From positions 1,178,001-1,242,000 of the forward strand of contig NZ_CP120210.1 of the NCBI RefSeq assembly GCF_029369745.1: 64,000 nt of DNA, in the 5' to 3' direction. The translations under genes and the position numbers were made by a program. Under the pieces are notes generated by a model that was not told the DNA's origin, ran no database searches, and saw nothing but the letters and a program-made list of their open reading frames with translations. Origin of the DNA: Amycolatopsis sp. QT-25 (GTDB lineage: Bacteria; Actinomycetota; Actinomycetes; Mycobacteriales; Pseudonocardiaceae). Shown in pieces: positions 54,572-63,532 of this stretch; positions within the stretch are counted from its first letter, which is position 1, and every line of letters begins with the position of its first letter.

Positions 54572-55531
54572 TTGACTCTCCAGCCGATCGAGTGCCCCTA
54601 CGGACGACGGCTCAACCCCCGGGCCGCCGAGGCCGAGGCCGACTACAAAGCACTGGTGGAGTCGCTGGGACTCGCGCCACGGGATCTGGCCGTGATCAGC
54701 GGGCATTCGCTGATCGTCGGGGCCGCGGCCCTCGTTTACCCCGACGCGGACCGGGAAACGCTGCTGGCGGCGGCGTTGTGGACGGCGTGCTTGATCGTCA
54801 ACGACGATCGATGGGACTACCTGACCGGTGTCGACGGCCGGTTGACCCCTGGCGAGTGGTTCGACGGGGTGACGGAGGTCGTCGACCACTGGCGCACCTC
54901 CACACGCACGCACGAAGACCGGTTCTTCGCCTTGCTGCGGATCACCATGGAATCGCTGGACAAGACCCTCGGCCCGGTGGCGTCCGAAGAAATAGGGACG
55001 GAGATCAACCGGTCCATCGCGACCATGAAGTGGGAAGGCGTGTGGAACGAGTTCACCGGGAATGCTTCGTTGCCCGCCTATCTGAGCTTCCGCCGCGGCT
55101 ACTCGACGATGGACGTCCAAATCGTCCTTGACAAGTGGATCAACGGCGGGCGGGGCTTCGCCTCGCTGCGCGACGATCCGATCCGGCGGGCGATCGACGA
55201 CGTGGTGGTGCGTTTCGGGTGCCTGTCGAACGATTACTACTCATGGGAACGAGAGAAGAAGGCGGTGGACAAATCGAACGCGGTGAAAGTGCTGATGGAT
55301 CACGACGGCTACGACGAACGTGCCGCGCTTTCCCGCGTTCACGCCGACTGCGTGCAGGCGATGGTCGATCTGGACAGTATCGAGGCGGCGGTGAAGCTGA
55401 GCGCCCATCTCGGTGATCAGGCGCGGGAACTGCTCGACTACATCGCGTCTCACCGGCCGTTGATCTACGCGGCCGCGACCTGGCCGATCGAGACCAGCCG
55501 CTATCGCACGACACCGGAAGGCGTGCTGTGA
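54572..55531 (+). CDS. Class I terpene synthase, partner of the class II cyclase
   Basis: A 319-residue class I terpene synthase. The metal motif DDxxD is Asp-Asp-Arg-Trp-Asp at 78-82 (LIVNDDRWDYL) and the NSE motif is Asn220-Asp221-Ser224-Glu228 (LSNDYYSWEREKK); the metal-sensor Arg-Tyr pair is plausibly RYRT near the end. It should ionise the bicyclic diphosphate made by its neighbour. The product skeleton cannot be predicted. A TTG start at 54572 is used because the family N-terminus (CPYGRRLNPRA) follows; a downstream start would remove it. Confidence 0.88.
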   Translation: MTLQPIECPYGRRLNPRAAEAEADYKALVESLGLAPRDLAVISGHSLIVGAAALVYPDADRETLLAAALWTACLIVNDDRWDYLTGVDGRLTPGEWFDGVTEVVDHWRTSTRTHEDRFFALLRITMESLDKTLGPVASEEIGTEINRSIATMKWEGVWNEFTGNASLPAYLSFRRGYSTMDVQIVLDKWINGGRGFASLRDDPIRRAIDDVVVRFGCLSNDYYSWEREKKAVDKSNAVKVLMDHDGYDERAALSRVHADCVQAMVDLDSIEAAVKLSAHLGDQARELLDYIASHRPLIYAAATWPIETSRYRTTPEGVL

Positions 55532-55567
55532 AGCGGTATCCCGGAGCGAATCGACGAGGCGGGAAAA

Positions 55568-55801
55568 GTGAGTGAGTTCGAAATAGATCTGGACAGGGCG
55601 AAATGCATCGGGTCCGGGCTGTGCCTGATCGCGTCCGCCGACCACTTCGAGCAGGACGAGAACGGCTACGTCGTGCTGTTGCCACCCGCGACGGACGGCG
55701 ATCCTCACGCGGATCCGGACGCGCGGGACGCGGTGGAGAACTGCCCGTCCGGGGCGTTGTCCTGGCGACGGCGGAAGGCCGGCCTCACGGCGGCCGATTA
55801 G
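55568..55801 (+). CDS. 3Fe-4S ferredoxin
   Basis: A 77-residue ferredoxin with cysteines in AKCIGSGLCLIA and VENCPSGALS, the three-cysteine pattern of the 3Fe-4S ferredoxins that feed actinomycete P450s. Acidic overall. Embedded in the diterpene operon, it likely passes electrons to the operon P450 and perhaps to the divergent P450. No ferredoxin reductase is encoded nearby, so a general one must serve. The GTG start lies 36 bp after the terpene synthase gene. Confidence 0.92.
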   Translation: MSEFEIDLDRAKCIGSGLCLIASADHFEQDENGYVVLLPPATDGDPHADPDARDAVENCPSGALSWRRRKAGLTAAD

Positions 55802-55829
55802 CCGGGCACAACTGTGGGACAAGGAGATC

Positions 55830-56891
55830 ATGATGGACGTTGAAGAGGCGACGGCAAGGGTGCCGATGCGCTGGGTGGGACCGATCAAGATCGGCGGAAA
55901 GGTGGTCGACGGCGAGGTCGAGGTGCCGTTGGCGACCTACGAGTCGCCTTTGTGGCCTTCGGTCGGCAGGGGCGCGAAGATGTCCCGGCTGTCCGAGCGC
56001 GGGATCCTGGCCACCCTCGTGGATGAGCGCATGACCCGATCGGTGCTGCTGGAAGCCGACGACGCGGAGACCGCGGTGGCGGCGGTGCGTCAGCTCAACG
56101 ACGATCTCCCGGAGCTACGCCGTCTGGTGAGCGAGCGCAGCCGGTTCGCGGAACTGGTGACGATGAACCACCAGATCGCGGGGAACCTGTTGTTCCTGCG
56201 GCTCGAATTCACCACCGGGGACGCCTCCGGGCACAACATGGCGACCCTCGCCGCGGACGTGCTGCTGACCTACATCGTCGCCTCCGTGCCGGGACTGCGG
56301 TACAGCTCAGTGTCGGGGAACTACTGCACCGACAAGAAGGCGACCGCGGTCAACGGCATCCTCGGCCGCGGCAAGAACGTCGTCGCCGAATTGCTGATCC
56401 CGCGTGAGGTCGTCGAGGAGCGTCTGCGCACCACCGCGAGGAAGGTGGCCGACCTCAACGTCCGCAAGAACCTGATCGGCACCACCCTCGCCGGGGGGAT
56501 CCGGTCCGCCAACGCGCATTTCGCGAACATGCTGCTGGCGGTGTACCTGGCGACCGGACAGGACGCGGCGAACATCGTCGAGGGTTCGCAAGGGATCACG
56601 CACGCCGAGGATCGCGACGGCGCCCTCTATTTCTCGACCACCTTGCCGAATCTGATCGTGGGCACGGTGGGCAACGGCAAGGGGCTGGACTTCGTCGACG
56701 CGAACCTCACGCGCATGGGGTGCCGGGAAAGCCGCGAGCCCGGTGCGAACGCACGTCGCCTGGCCGCGATCATCGCGGCGACGGTACTGTGCGGCGAGCT
56801 CTCCCTGATGGCCGCGCAGACCAATCCCGGAGAGTTGATGCGGGCACATCTCCGGCTCGAACGAGCGACACCCGAGAAGGAGGCGGTGTGA
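55830..56891 (+). CDS. mvaA: HMG-CoA reductase
   Basis: A 353-residue class I-type HMG-CoA reductase, the length of streptomycete mevalonate-cluster enzymes. Catalytic segments are VPLATYESPLWPS (Glu), SGNYCTDKKATAVNG (Lys), TGDASGHNMATLA (Asp) and RAHLRLER near the end (His). It reduces HMG-CoA to mevalonate with NADPH, the first committed step. AAGGAG lies before two successive ATGs. It opens the mevalonate half of the operon, 28 bp after ferredoxin. HMG-CoA synthase is not encoded in the window. Confidence 0.94.
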   Translation: MMDVEEATARVPMRWVGPIKIGGKVVDGEVEVPLATYESPLWPSVGRGAKMSRLSERGILATLVDERMTRSVLLEADDAETAVAAVRQLNDDLPELRRLVSERSRFAELVTMNHQIAGNLLFLRLEFTTGDASGHNMATLAADVLLTYIVASVPGLRYSSVSGNYCTDKKATAVNGILGRGKNVVAELLIPREVVEERLRTTARKVADLNVRKNLIGTTLAGGIRSANAHFANMLLAVYLATGQDAANIVEGSQGITHAEDRDGALYFSTTLPNLIVGTVGNGKGLDFVDANLTRMGCRESREPGANARRLAAIIAATVLCGELSLMAAQTNPGELMRAHLRLERATPEKEAV

Positions 56892-56906
56892 GTCGCGTCC
56901 GCACCG

Positions 56907-57863
56907 ATGACGACGAACGGAAAGCCGGGCACCGGTTCGGCGTGCGCGAAACTGATCCTGTTCGGTGAGCACGTCGTGCTGTACGGCAGGCCCGCCATCT
57001 CCCTGCCGATTCCGGCACTCACGGTTTCGGCTTCGGCCGGCCACCGGGACGGGCCGCTTCGGATCGAGTCGGAACTTTTCGGCGACGGTGACGGTGACCG
57101 GAGCGTGGCGACGCCGGCCCGGCTGGCGGTGACCGCGGTGTGCGGACGCCTCGGTGTGGCCGAAGACGGAATACGCGTCAAGGTGGACTCGGGTATCCCG
57201 CCCGGCCGCGGGTTCGGTTCGAGCGCGGCGTCGGCCGCCGCCATCGCCGAGTCGGTCGCCGCCTTGTTCGGGACGAGGTTGTCCGCCGACACGATGTTCG
57301 AAGTGATCCAGGAGTCCGAGATGTTCGCCCACGGCAGGGCGAGTGGGGTCGACGCGCGGACCGTGGTGGGCTCGGGTGGCCCACTGTGGTTCCAGGACGG
57401 CGAGGTGCGGCCGTTGTCCGTGGGCGGGGACGCCGAACCCGCGGTCCTCGTGGTGGCTGACACCGGTGTCGCGGGGAGCACCCGTGACGCGGTCGAGACG
57501 GTGCGTAAGCGGCTTGCCGCGCTCGGAAGGGCGGGCGACACCCTGCTCGACCGTGCGCGGGTGCTGACCGAGTCCGCCGCGGCCGACCTGGCCGGCGGCG
57601 GATTCACGGAGATGGGTGGAAAAATGACGGAGACCCAGGGCATCCTCGCCGGGCTGGGGGTCAGTTGCCCGGAGATCGACACGCTGGTGGCGGCGGCGCT
57701 CGACAGTGGCGCGCTGGGCGCGAAGCTCTCCGGCGGCGGACTCGGCGGATGCGTGGTCGCGCTGGCGGGCGACCCGGTGGCGGCTTCCGTCCTGCGGGAA
57801 CGGTTGGTCCGGGCCGGCGCGCGAAGCTGTGTCGAAGTCGGCCTGAGTCCGGTGCGCGCATGA
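56907..57863 (+). CDS. mvk: Mevalonate kinase
   Basis: A 318-residue GHMP kinase. Motif 1 is AKLILFGEHVVLYGRPAISL, the ATP-binding motif 2 is PPGRGFGSSAASAAAIAES, and motif 3 is KLSGGGLGGCVVAL. The GEHVVLYG segment is diagnostic for mevalonate kinase. It phosphorylates mevalonate at the 5-hydroxyl using ATP. The ATG at 56907 has AAGGAGG well upstream in the end of mvaA. It overlaps the next gene by four bases. Confidence 0.93.
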   Translation: MTTNGKPGTGSACAKLILFGEHVVLYGRPAISLPIPALTVSASAGHRDGPLRIESELFGDGDGDRSVATPARLAVTAVCGRLGVAEDGIRVKVDSGIPPGRGFGSSAASAAAIAESVAALFGTRLSADTMFEVIQESEMFAHGRASGVDARTVVGSGGPLWFQDGEVRPLSVGGDAEPAVLVVADTGVAGSTRDAVETVRKRLAALGRAGDTLLDRARVLTESAAADLAGGGFTEMGGKMTETQGILAGLGVSCPEIDTLVAAALDSGALGAKLSGGGLGGCVVALAGDPVAASVLRERLVRAGARSCVEVGLSPVRA

Positions 57864-58870
57864 CGGTGACGGCGACGGCCCATCCGAACATCGCGCTGGT
57901 CAAGTACTGGGGCAAACGCGACGAAGCGCAGCACCTGCCGGTGACGAGCAGCTTGTCGCTGACCTTGGACATCTTTCCGACCACGACGACCGTGACGGTG
58001 CCTGGCGATCTCGCCTTCGACGTGGTGACCCTCGGCGGGGAGCCCGCGCCGGACGCCGTCGCCGGGAAGGTCACCGCGTTCCTCGACCTCGTGCGGGAAC
58101 GGGCGGGCGATCGGCGGCGGGCACTGGTGGAGACCGTCAACTCGGGACCGATGGGGGCGGGCCTCGCGTCGTCGGCGGCCGGTTTCGCGGCACTGGCCGT
58201 CGCGTCGGCGTCCGCCTACGGACTGAAGCTCGACCGGCGGGGACTGTCGCGGCTGGCGCGACGCGGTTCCGGCAGCGCCGCGCGCTCGATCTTCGGCGGG
58301 TTCGCCGTTTGGCGGCGTGGTGAAGGGCTGGGGACGGCAGGTGACCTCAGCAGCCATGCCGAACCGGTCTCCGCTCCCGCTCTGGATCCGGCACTCGTCG
58401 TCGCGGTGGTCGACACCCGTGAGAAGGCCGTGTCGAGCAGGGAGGCCATGCGCCGGACGGTCGAGACCTCGCCGTTCTACCGCCCCTGGGCCGAGTCGTC
58501 CGAACGCGACTTCCACGACATGCTCGCCGCCATCGACGGCGGAGATCTCGCCGCGGTCGGGGAAATCGCCGAGCGGAACGCGCTCGGAATGCACGCGACG
58601 ATGCTCGGCGCGCGCCCGCCGGTGCGGTACTTCGCGCCCGGTTCGATGCGGGTGCTCGACCGCGTCACCCGGTTACGCGCCGACGGGGTCGCCGCTTACG
58701 CGACGATGGACGCGGGGCCGAACGTCAAGGTGCTCTGCGCACGGGGCGATGGCGCCACCGTCGCCGAAGCCCTCCACGGTCTCGCCGACGTGATGGCGGT
58801 CCACGTGGCCGCTCCCGGCCCCGGCGCGATGAGGACCGGCGTGCCCGCGCACACCAGACCGGTCTCGTGA
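57860..58870 (+). CDS. mvaD: Diphosphomevalonate decarboxylase
   Basis: A 336-residue GHMP-family decarboxylase that makes isopentenyl diphosphate from mevalonate diphosphate with ATP. Diagnostic stretches are HPNIALVKYWGKRDEAQHLP and TSSLSLTLD, the P-loop GLASSAAGFAALAVA, RRGSGSAARSIFGGFAVW, and the catalytic MDAGPNVKVL. The ATG overlaps the mvk stop (ATGA), and its end overlaps the phosphomevalonate kinase start. Order mvk-mvaD-pmk-idi matches known actinomycete mevalonate clusters. Confidence 0.94.
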   Translation: MTVTATAHPNIALVKYWGKRDEAQHLPVTSSLSLTLDIFPTTTTVTVPGDLAFDVVTLGGEPAPDAVAGKVTAFLDLVRERAGDRRRALVETVNSGPMGAGLASSAAGFAALAVASASAYGLKLDRRGLSRLARRGSGSAARSIFGGFAVWRRGEGLGTAGDLSSHAEPVSAPALDPALVVAVVDTREKAVSSREAMRRTVETSPFYRPWAESSERDFHDMLAAIDGGDLAAVGEIAERNALGMHATMLGARPPVRYFAPGSMRVLDRVTRLRADGVAAYATMDAGPNVKVLCARGDGATVAEALHGLADVMAVHVAAPGPGAMRTGVPAHTRPVS

Positions 58871-59925
58871 TCCGCGTCGACGTGCCGGGGAAACTGTTCG
58901 TCGCCGGTGAGTACGCGGTCCTCGAACCGGGCGGTGCGGCGGTGCTGGTCGCGGTCGACCGCTTCCTGACCGTGCGCGCGACACCGCACGATTCACGGCG
59001 AACGGTCACGAGCGAGCACACCGGAGGACGAATCGTCGACTTCACCGGGGCACCTCGTCCGGTGGTCGCCGCGGTAGCCGTGGTCGAGCGGCTCGCCATG
59101 GACGCGGGACGACGGCGAATCGGTTTCGAACTCGACATCCGCTCCGCCCTCGACGAGGCCGACGGCCGCAAGTACGGTCTCGGCTCCTCGGGCGCGGTCA
59201 CGGTGGGGGTGGTGCGGGCTCTCGGCGCGTTGTACGGCTTCGACCTGAAGGCCGGGGAAGTGGTCAAACTGGCTCTGTTGTCGGTGTTCTCGGACGATCC
59301 CCACTGCTCCGGCGGTGACGTGGCGGCCTCGGCACTGACCGGCTGGGTGGCCTACCGGTCGCCGGATCGCGCGCGCGTCGCCGAATGGTGGTCCGATCCG
59401 AGGACGTCGCTCGGAGACCTGCTGTCCAGGCCGTGGCCGCTGCTGGCCGTCGAGAACCTCGCCGCGCCGCGCGCGCTGGAGCTGGTGATCGGGTGGACGG
59501 GACGGCCCGCGAAATCCCGTTCTCTCGTCGCCGCGGTACGTGCGGGGATCTCCGAGGCGGGCTTCCGCCGGTTCCGTGAGGAGAGCGACGCCTGCGTCGC
59601 GCGGCTCGTCGCGGCCCTGGACGAGGGCGACGATCAGGGAACGGCGCATGCCGTCGCCGAGGTGGGGCTGTTGGTGCGGGCATTGGGCGAGCTCGCGGGA
59701 GTCGTGATCGAAACCCCCGAACTGGCGGACCTCCGCGTCCGCGCGGAAGCACTCGGTGGGGTGGCGAAGAGTTCCGGCGCGGGCGGCGGCGACTGCGGGA
59801 TAGCCCTCCTGCCCGCCCCCGAGGACGTGGAGACCCTTCGGCGGAGCTGGCGGGCCGCCGGTGTCGTCCCGCTCGACCTGCGGGTGCACACGTCCGACGA
59901 CAGACGGAAGGGTGATCTCCGGTGA
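58867..59925 (+). CDS. pmk: Phosphomevalonate kinase
   Basis: A 352-residue GHMP kinase of the actinobacterial phosphomevalonate kinase type. Motif 1 is VPGKLFVAGEYAVLEPGGAA, motif 2 KYGLGSSGAVTVGVV, motif 3 KSSGAGGGDCGIALL. It converts phosphomevalonate to diphosphomevalonate. GTG start overlapping the mvaD stop; its own stop overlaps the isomerase start. Assignment to this step rather than mevalonate kinase follows from the AGEYAVLEPG motif. Confidence 0.92.
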   Translation: MIRVDVPGKLFVAGEYAVLEPGGAAVLVAVDRFLTVRATPHDSRRTVTSEHTGGRIVDFTGAPRPVVAAVAVVERLAMDAGRRRIGFELDIRSALDEADGRKYGLGSSGAVTVGVVRALGALYGFDLKAGEVVKLALLSVFSDDPHCSGGDVAASALTGWVAYRSPDRARVAEWWSDPRTSLGDLLSRPWPLLAVENLAAPRALELVIGWTGRPAKSRSLVAAVRAGISEAGFRRFREESDACVARLVAALDEGDDQGTAHAVAEVGLLVRALGELAGVVIETPELADLRVRAEALGGVAKSSGAGGGDCGIALLPAPEDVETLRRSWRAAGVVPLDLRVHTSDDRRKGDLR

Positions 59926-60992
59926 CCTACGCCGACCGCAAGGACGACCACGTGCGGCTCGCCGTGGCACAGCACACGGGGCACGTTCGCGAAAGTCCTT
60001 ACGACGACGTGCGTTTCCTGCACCACGCGCTGGCGGGAATCGGCGAGGCCGCGGTGTCGCTCGAAACCGAAGTGGCCGGGATGACCTGGCCGGTCCCGCT
60101 CTTCGTCAACGCGATGACCGGTGGCAGCGACCGCACGCGGATCATCAACCAGGGGCTCGCCCGCGCCGCCAGGGAGACCGGCCTGCCGATCGCGTGCGGT
60201 TCGATGAGCGCGTACCTCGCCGATCCGGCCGTCGCGGACACGTACCGGGTGATACGAGCCGAGAACCCCGACGGTGTCGTCATCGCGAACGTCAACGCCA
60301 ACACCTCGCCCGAGGCGGCCCGTCGCGCCGTGGATCTGATCGACGCCGACGCGCTGCAGATCCATCTCAACTCCGTCCAGGAGATCGTGATGCGGGAGGG
60401 CGACCGGGATTTCTCCGCCTGGCCGCGCAACGTCGAGCGCATGATCGCCGCACTCGACGTCCCCGTCGTCGTCAAGGAGGTCGGATTCGGGCTCAGCGCC
60501 AGAACCATCGGCCTGCTCGCCGATCTCGGGGTGCGCACGGCCGACGTGTCCGGGCGCGGGGGAACGAACTTCGCGGCCATCGAGAACTCGCGACGGGGCC
60601 AGGCCGCGTTGCCCTATTTGGACGACTGGGGACAGTCGGCGCCGGCCTGCCTGATCGAAGCGGCCGACGTCGCCCGGCGCCGCGATGTGGTCCTGCTGGC
60701 GTCCGGCGGGGTGCGGCACCCGCTGGACGTGGTGCGCGCCCTGGCGTTGGGCGCGGGCGCTGTCGGCGTGTCCGGGACTTTTCTTTCCCTTTTGGACAGC
60801 TCCGGGAGTGAAGTGCTGACGACGGCGATCCGGGACTGGATCACGCAGATCCGGCGGCTGATGGTCGTCCTCGGCGCGCCGACCGTGGCGGCACTGACGC
60901 ACACCGACGTCCTGTGCACCGGGGAGCTGGCGGAGTTCTGCCGTCTGCGGGAAATCGACCTCGCCGGTTACGGCAGGCGTTCGTCCGGATGA
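59922..60992 (+). CDS. idi2: Type 2 isopentenyl-diphosphate isomerase (FMN-dependent)
   Basis: A 356-residue FMN and NAD(P)H-dependent isomerase that balances IPP and DMAPP. Seen are RKDDHVRLA at the start, the flavin site FVNAMTGGSDRTRIINQGLA, QIHLNSVQEIVMREGDRDF with the conserved Gln and Glu, KEVGFGLSARTI, and the phosphate-binding LASGGVRHPLDVVRALALGA. Not homologous to the Nudix (type 1) isomerase. It is the last gene of the operon and converges on parC with 24 bp between them and no clear terminator. Confidence 0.95.
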   Translation: MTYADRKDDHVRLAVAQHTGHVRESPYDDVRFLHHALAGIGEAAVSLETEVAGMTWPVPLFVNAMTGGSDRTRIINQGLARAARETGLPIACGSMSAYLADPAVADTYRVIRAENPDGVVIANVNANTSPEAARRAVDLIDADALQIHLNSVQEIVMREGDRDFSAWPRNVERMIAALDVPVVVKEVGFGLSARTIGLLADLGVRTADVSGRGGTNFAAIENSRRGQAALPYLDDWGQSAPACLIEAADVARRRDVVLLASGGVRHPLDVVRALALGAGAVGVSGTFLSLLDSSGSEVLTTAIRDWITQIRRLMVVLGAPTVAALTHTDVLCTGELAEFCRLREIDLAGYGRRSSG

Positions 60993-61016
60993 CACGAACG
61001 CCTGCCGCGACCGGGA

Positions 61017-63503
61017 TCACCCGCGTTCGATCAGGTGGCCGACGACCTCGGGGCCCGGATGCGCGTGGCCGGAGCCGTCGCGCCGGGCGTCGATCTCGGG
61101 CAGTTCGATCGGGTCGCCGCCGCGGCTCGCGCCCGCGGGACGTGGCCCGATCCACGCGACGGTCAGCCTGTTTTCGCCCTTGAGGAACCGATGCGCCCGG
61201 ACCCCGCCCGTCGCCCGGCCCTTCGCCGGGTATTCGCTGAACGGGGTCACCTTCACATTCGCGCCCGTCGCGGTGACGACCAGTGGCTCGCCGTGTTCGG
61301 CGTCATCGGTGCGGATCGCCCCGAAGAACACCGCCTCGGCTTCACCACTGAGGTTGATCCCGGCCATCCCGCCGCCCTTGAGGCCCTGTGGCCGCACCAG
61401 CGAAGCCGCATAGCGCAACAGGGACGCTTCGGACGAGACGAACGCCAAGGTCTCGTCGCCGTCGGTGAGCCAGGTCGCGCCGACGACCTTGTCGCCTTCT
61501 TTGAGGCTGATCACGTCGAACTCGTCCGAGCGGACCGGCCACTCCGGCGTGCACACCTTCACCACACCGAGTTTCGTCCCGAGCGCCAGTCCCGGCGAAC
61601 CGGCGGCCTGTTCCCCGAGCGGGGCCAGCCCGACGACACGCTCGTCCTTCGCCAGCGGCACCAGTTCCCTGGCGGCCATCCCCCCGCGGATCGACACCGT
61701 CCCGGCCTGCTCCGGCAGCACCGGCAGCGGCAGGACGTCGATCTTGAACGCCCGGCCGCGGTCGGTCACCAGCAGCACCTGGCCCCGCGCGGTGGAATGC
61801 ACGACGCCCGACACCGAGTCGTGTTTGACGCGGCCGTTGCGGCGCCTGACCTCGGACGCCTCCTCCGATTCCGCCGCGGTGCGGGCGACGAGACCGGTCG
61901 CGGACAGGATGACCTGACACGGGTCGTCGGCCACTTCGAGCGGGCCGGACGGTTTCGACGCGGCGAGGACCTCTTTCAGGTCGCCGTCGATCAGCGAGGT
62001 GCGGCGTTCGGCCGGGGAGTCCTTGACGATCTGGGCCAGCTCGCTCGACACGAGCTTCTTCAGCACCGACTCGTCGTCGAGGATTTTCGACAGCTCGGCG
62101 ATCTCCTCGCGCAGCTTGTCCTGCTCGGCCTCGAGTTCGATCCGGTCGTACTTCGTGAGCCGCCGCAGCGGGGTGTCCAGGATGTAGGTCGCCTGGATCT
62201 CCGACAGCTTGAACCGCTTCATCAGGCCGTCCTTCGCGGCCGCGGCGTTCTCGCTCTCACGGATCAGCTTGATCACCTTGTCGATGTTGAGCAGGGCGAT
62301 CAGCAGCGCGTCGACCAGGTGCAGCCGTTCCTCGCGCTTGCGGCGGCGGTACCTGGTCCGCCGGGTCACCACTTCGTACCGGTGCCGCAGGAACACCTCG
62401 AGCAGCGGCTTGAGCCCCAGCGTCCGCGGCTGACCGTCCACGAGCACCAGGTTGTTGATGCCGAAGGACTGTTCGAGCGGCGTCAGCCGGTACAGGTCCG
62501 CCAGCAGCGCCTGCGGGTTCACGCCAACCTTGCACTCGATGACCAGCCGCGTCCCGCTCTCCCGGTCCGTGAGGTCCTTGACGTCGGCGATCCCGGTGAG
62601 CCGCTTGGACTTGTTGACCTCGTCGGTGATCTTCTCGATCACCTTCTCCGGGCCCACGCCGTACGGCAGTTCGGTGACGGTGATCGCCTGACGGCCGCGG
62701 CTGCCTTCCAGCGGACCGGTCGTGGCGGTCGCCCGCATCCGGACCACGCCGCGGCCGGTTTCGTAGGCGCGGCGGACCTCGTCCAAGCCCAGCAGCGAAC
62801 CACCCGTCGGCAGGTCGGGGCCGGGGACGAACTCCATCAGCTTGTCGAGGGTGGCGTTGGGATGGTGGATCAGCCACCGCGCGGCGCCGATCACCTCGGT
62901 CAGGTTGTGCGGGATCATGTTGGTCGCCATCCCGACCGCGATCCCGGAGGTCCCGTTCACCAGCAGATTGGGGAACGCGGCGGGCAGCACCGTCGGCTCC
63001 TCGAGTGAGCCGTCGTAGTTGGGCCGGAAGTCGACGGTGTCCTCGCCGAGTTCGCCCACGAGCAGCATCGCTTCACGCGAAAGCCGGGCCTCGGTGTACC
63101 GTGAAGCGGCAGGCCCGTCGTCCGGGCTGCCGAAGTTCCCGTGCCCGTCGACCATGGGGACGTTGAGCGAGAAGTCCTGCGCGAGCCGGACCATCGCGTC
63201 GTAGATGGCGGCGTCGTTGTGCGGGTGGTACTTGCCCATCACATCGCCGACCACGCGGGCCGACTTCACGTATGCGTGCGTCGGCCGGTAGCCGTTCTCG
63301 TTCATCGAGTACATGATCCGGCGGTGCACCGGCTTCAGCCCGTCCCGCGCGTCCGGGAGCGCCCGCGAGTGGATGACCGAGTAGGCGTACTCCAGGTACG
63401 AGTCCTCGATCTCGGTCTTCAGTGAGTTGTCGAAGACGTTCGCGCCGGGCTTGTCGAACGCGGAGGGGTCGACCTTGGTGGTGGTGCCCTTACGGCGTGC
63501 CAT
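61017..63503 (-). CDS. parC: DNA topoisomerase IV subunit A
   Basis: An 828-residue type IIA topoisomerase A subunit. The catalytic Tyr136 is in [16 protein letters not shown], and the quinolone region reads [16 protein letters not shown], with Ala at the position of GyrA Ser83 of Escherichia coli and Asn where Gly81 is usual. A coiled-coil and a beta-propeller C-terminal domain follow. It lies next to the matching B subunit, in the actinobacterial ParE-ParC pair that is separate from gyrBA. It decatenates chromosomes. The C-terminal GyrA box was not identified, which supports ParC over GyrA. Confidence 0.88.
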   Translation of the reverse strand: MARRKGTTTKVDPSAFDKPGANVFDNSLKTEIEDSYLEYAYSVIHSRALPDARDGLKPVHRRIMYSMNENGYRPTHAYVKSARVVGDVMGKYHPHNDAAIYDAMVRLAQDFSLNVPMVDGHGNFGSPDDGPAASRYTEARLSREAMLLVGELGEDTVDFRPNYDGSLEEPTVLPAAFPNLLVNGTSGIAVGMATNMIPHNLTEVIGAARWLIHHPNATLDKLMEFVPGPDLPTGGSLLGLDEVRRAYETGRGVVRMRATATTGPLEGSRGRQAITVTELPYGVGPEKVIEKITDEVNKSKRLTGIADVKDLTDRESGTRLVIECKVGVNPQALLADLYRLTPLEQSFGINNLVLVDGQPRTLGLKPLLEVFLRHRYEVVTRRTRYRRRKREERLHLVDALLIALLNIDKVIKLIRESENAAAAKDGLMKRFKLSEIQATYILDTPLRRLTKYDRIELEAEQDKLREEIAELSKILDDESVLKKLVSSELAQIVKDSPAERRTSLIDGDLKEVLAASKPSGPLEVADDPCQVILSATGLVARTAAESEEASEVRRRNGRVKHDSVSGVVHSTARGQVLLVTDRGRAFKIDVLPLPVLPEQAGTVSIRGGMAARELVPLAKDERVVGLAPLGEQAAGSPGLALGTKLGVVKVCTPEWPVRSDEFDVISLKEGDKVVGATWLTDGDETLAFVSSEASLLRYAASLVRPQGLKGGGMAGINLSGEAEAVFFGAIRTDDAEHGEPLVVTATGANVKVTPFSEYPAKGRATGGVRAHRFLKGENRLTVAWIGPRPAGASRGGDPIELPEIDARRDGSGHAHPGPEVVGHLIERG

Positions 63504-63532
63504 TGCTCAAAGCTCCTTGAATAGCAGCGAAA

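Noticed and set aside
61035..63008. 657-codon plus-strand frame opposite parC
   Set aside because: Shadow of a well-conserved topoisomerase gene.
61017..63503. Calling the topoisomerase subunit GyrA
   Set aside because: No clear GyrA box was found in the C-terminal domain and the pair order is parE-parC, although the two are hard to separate by eye.
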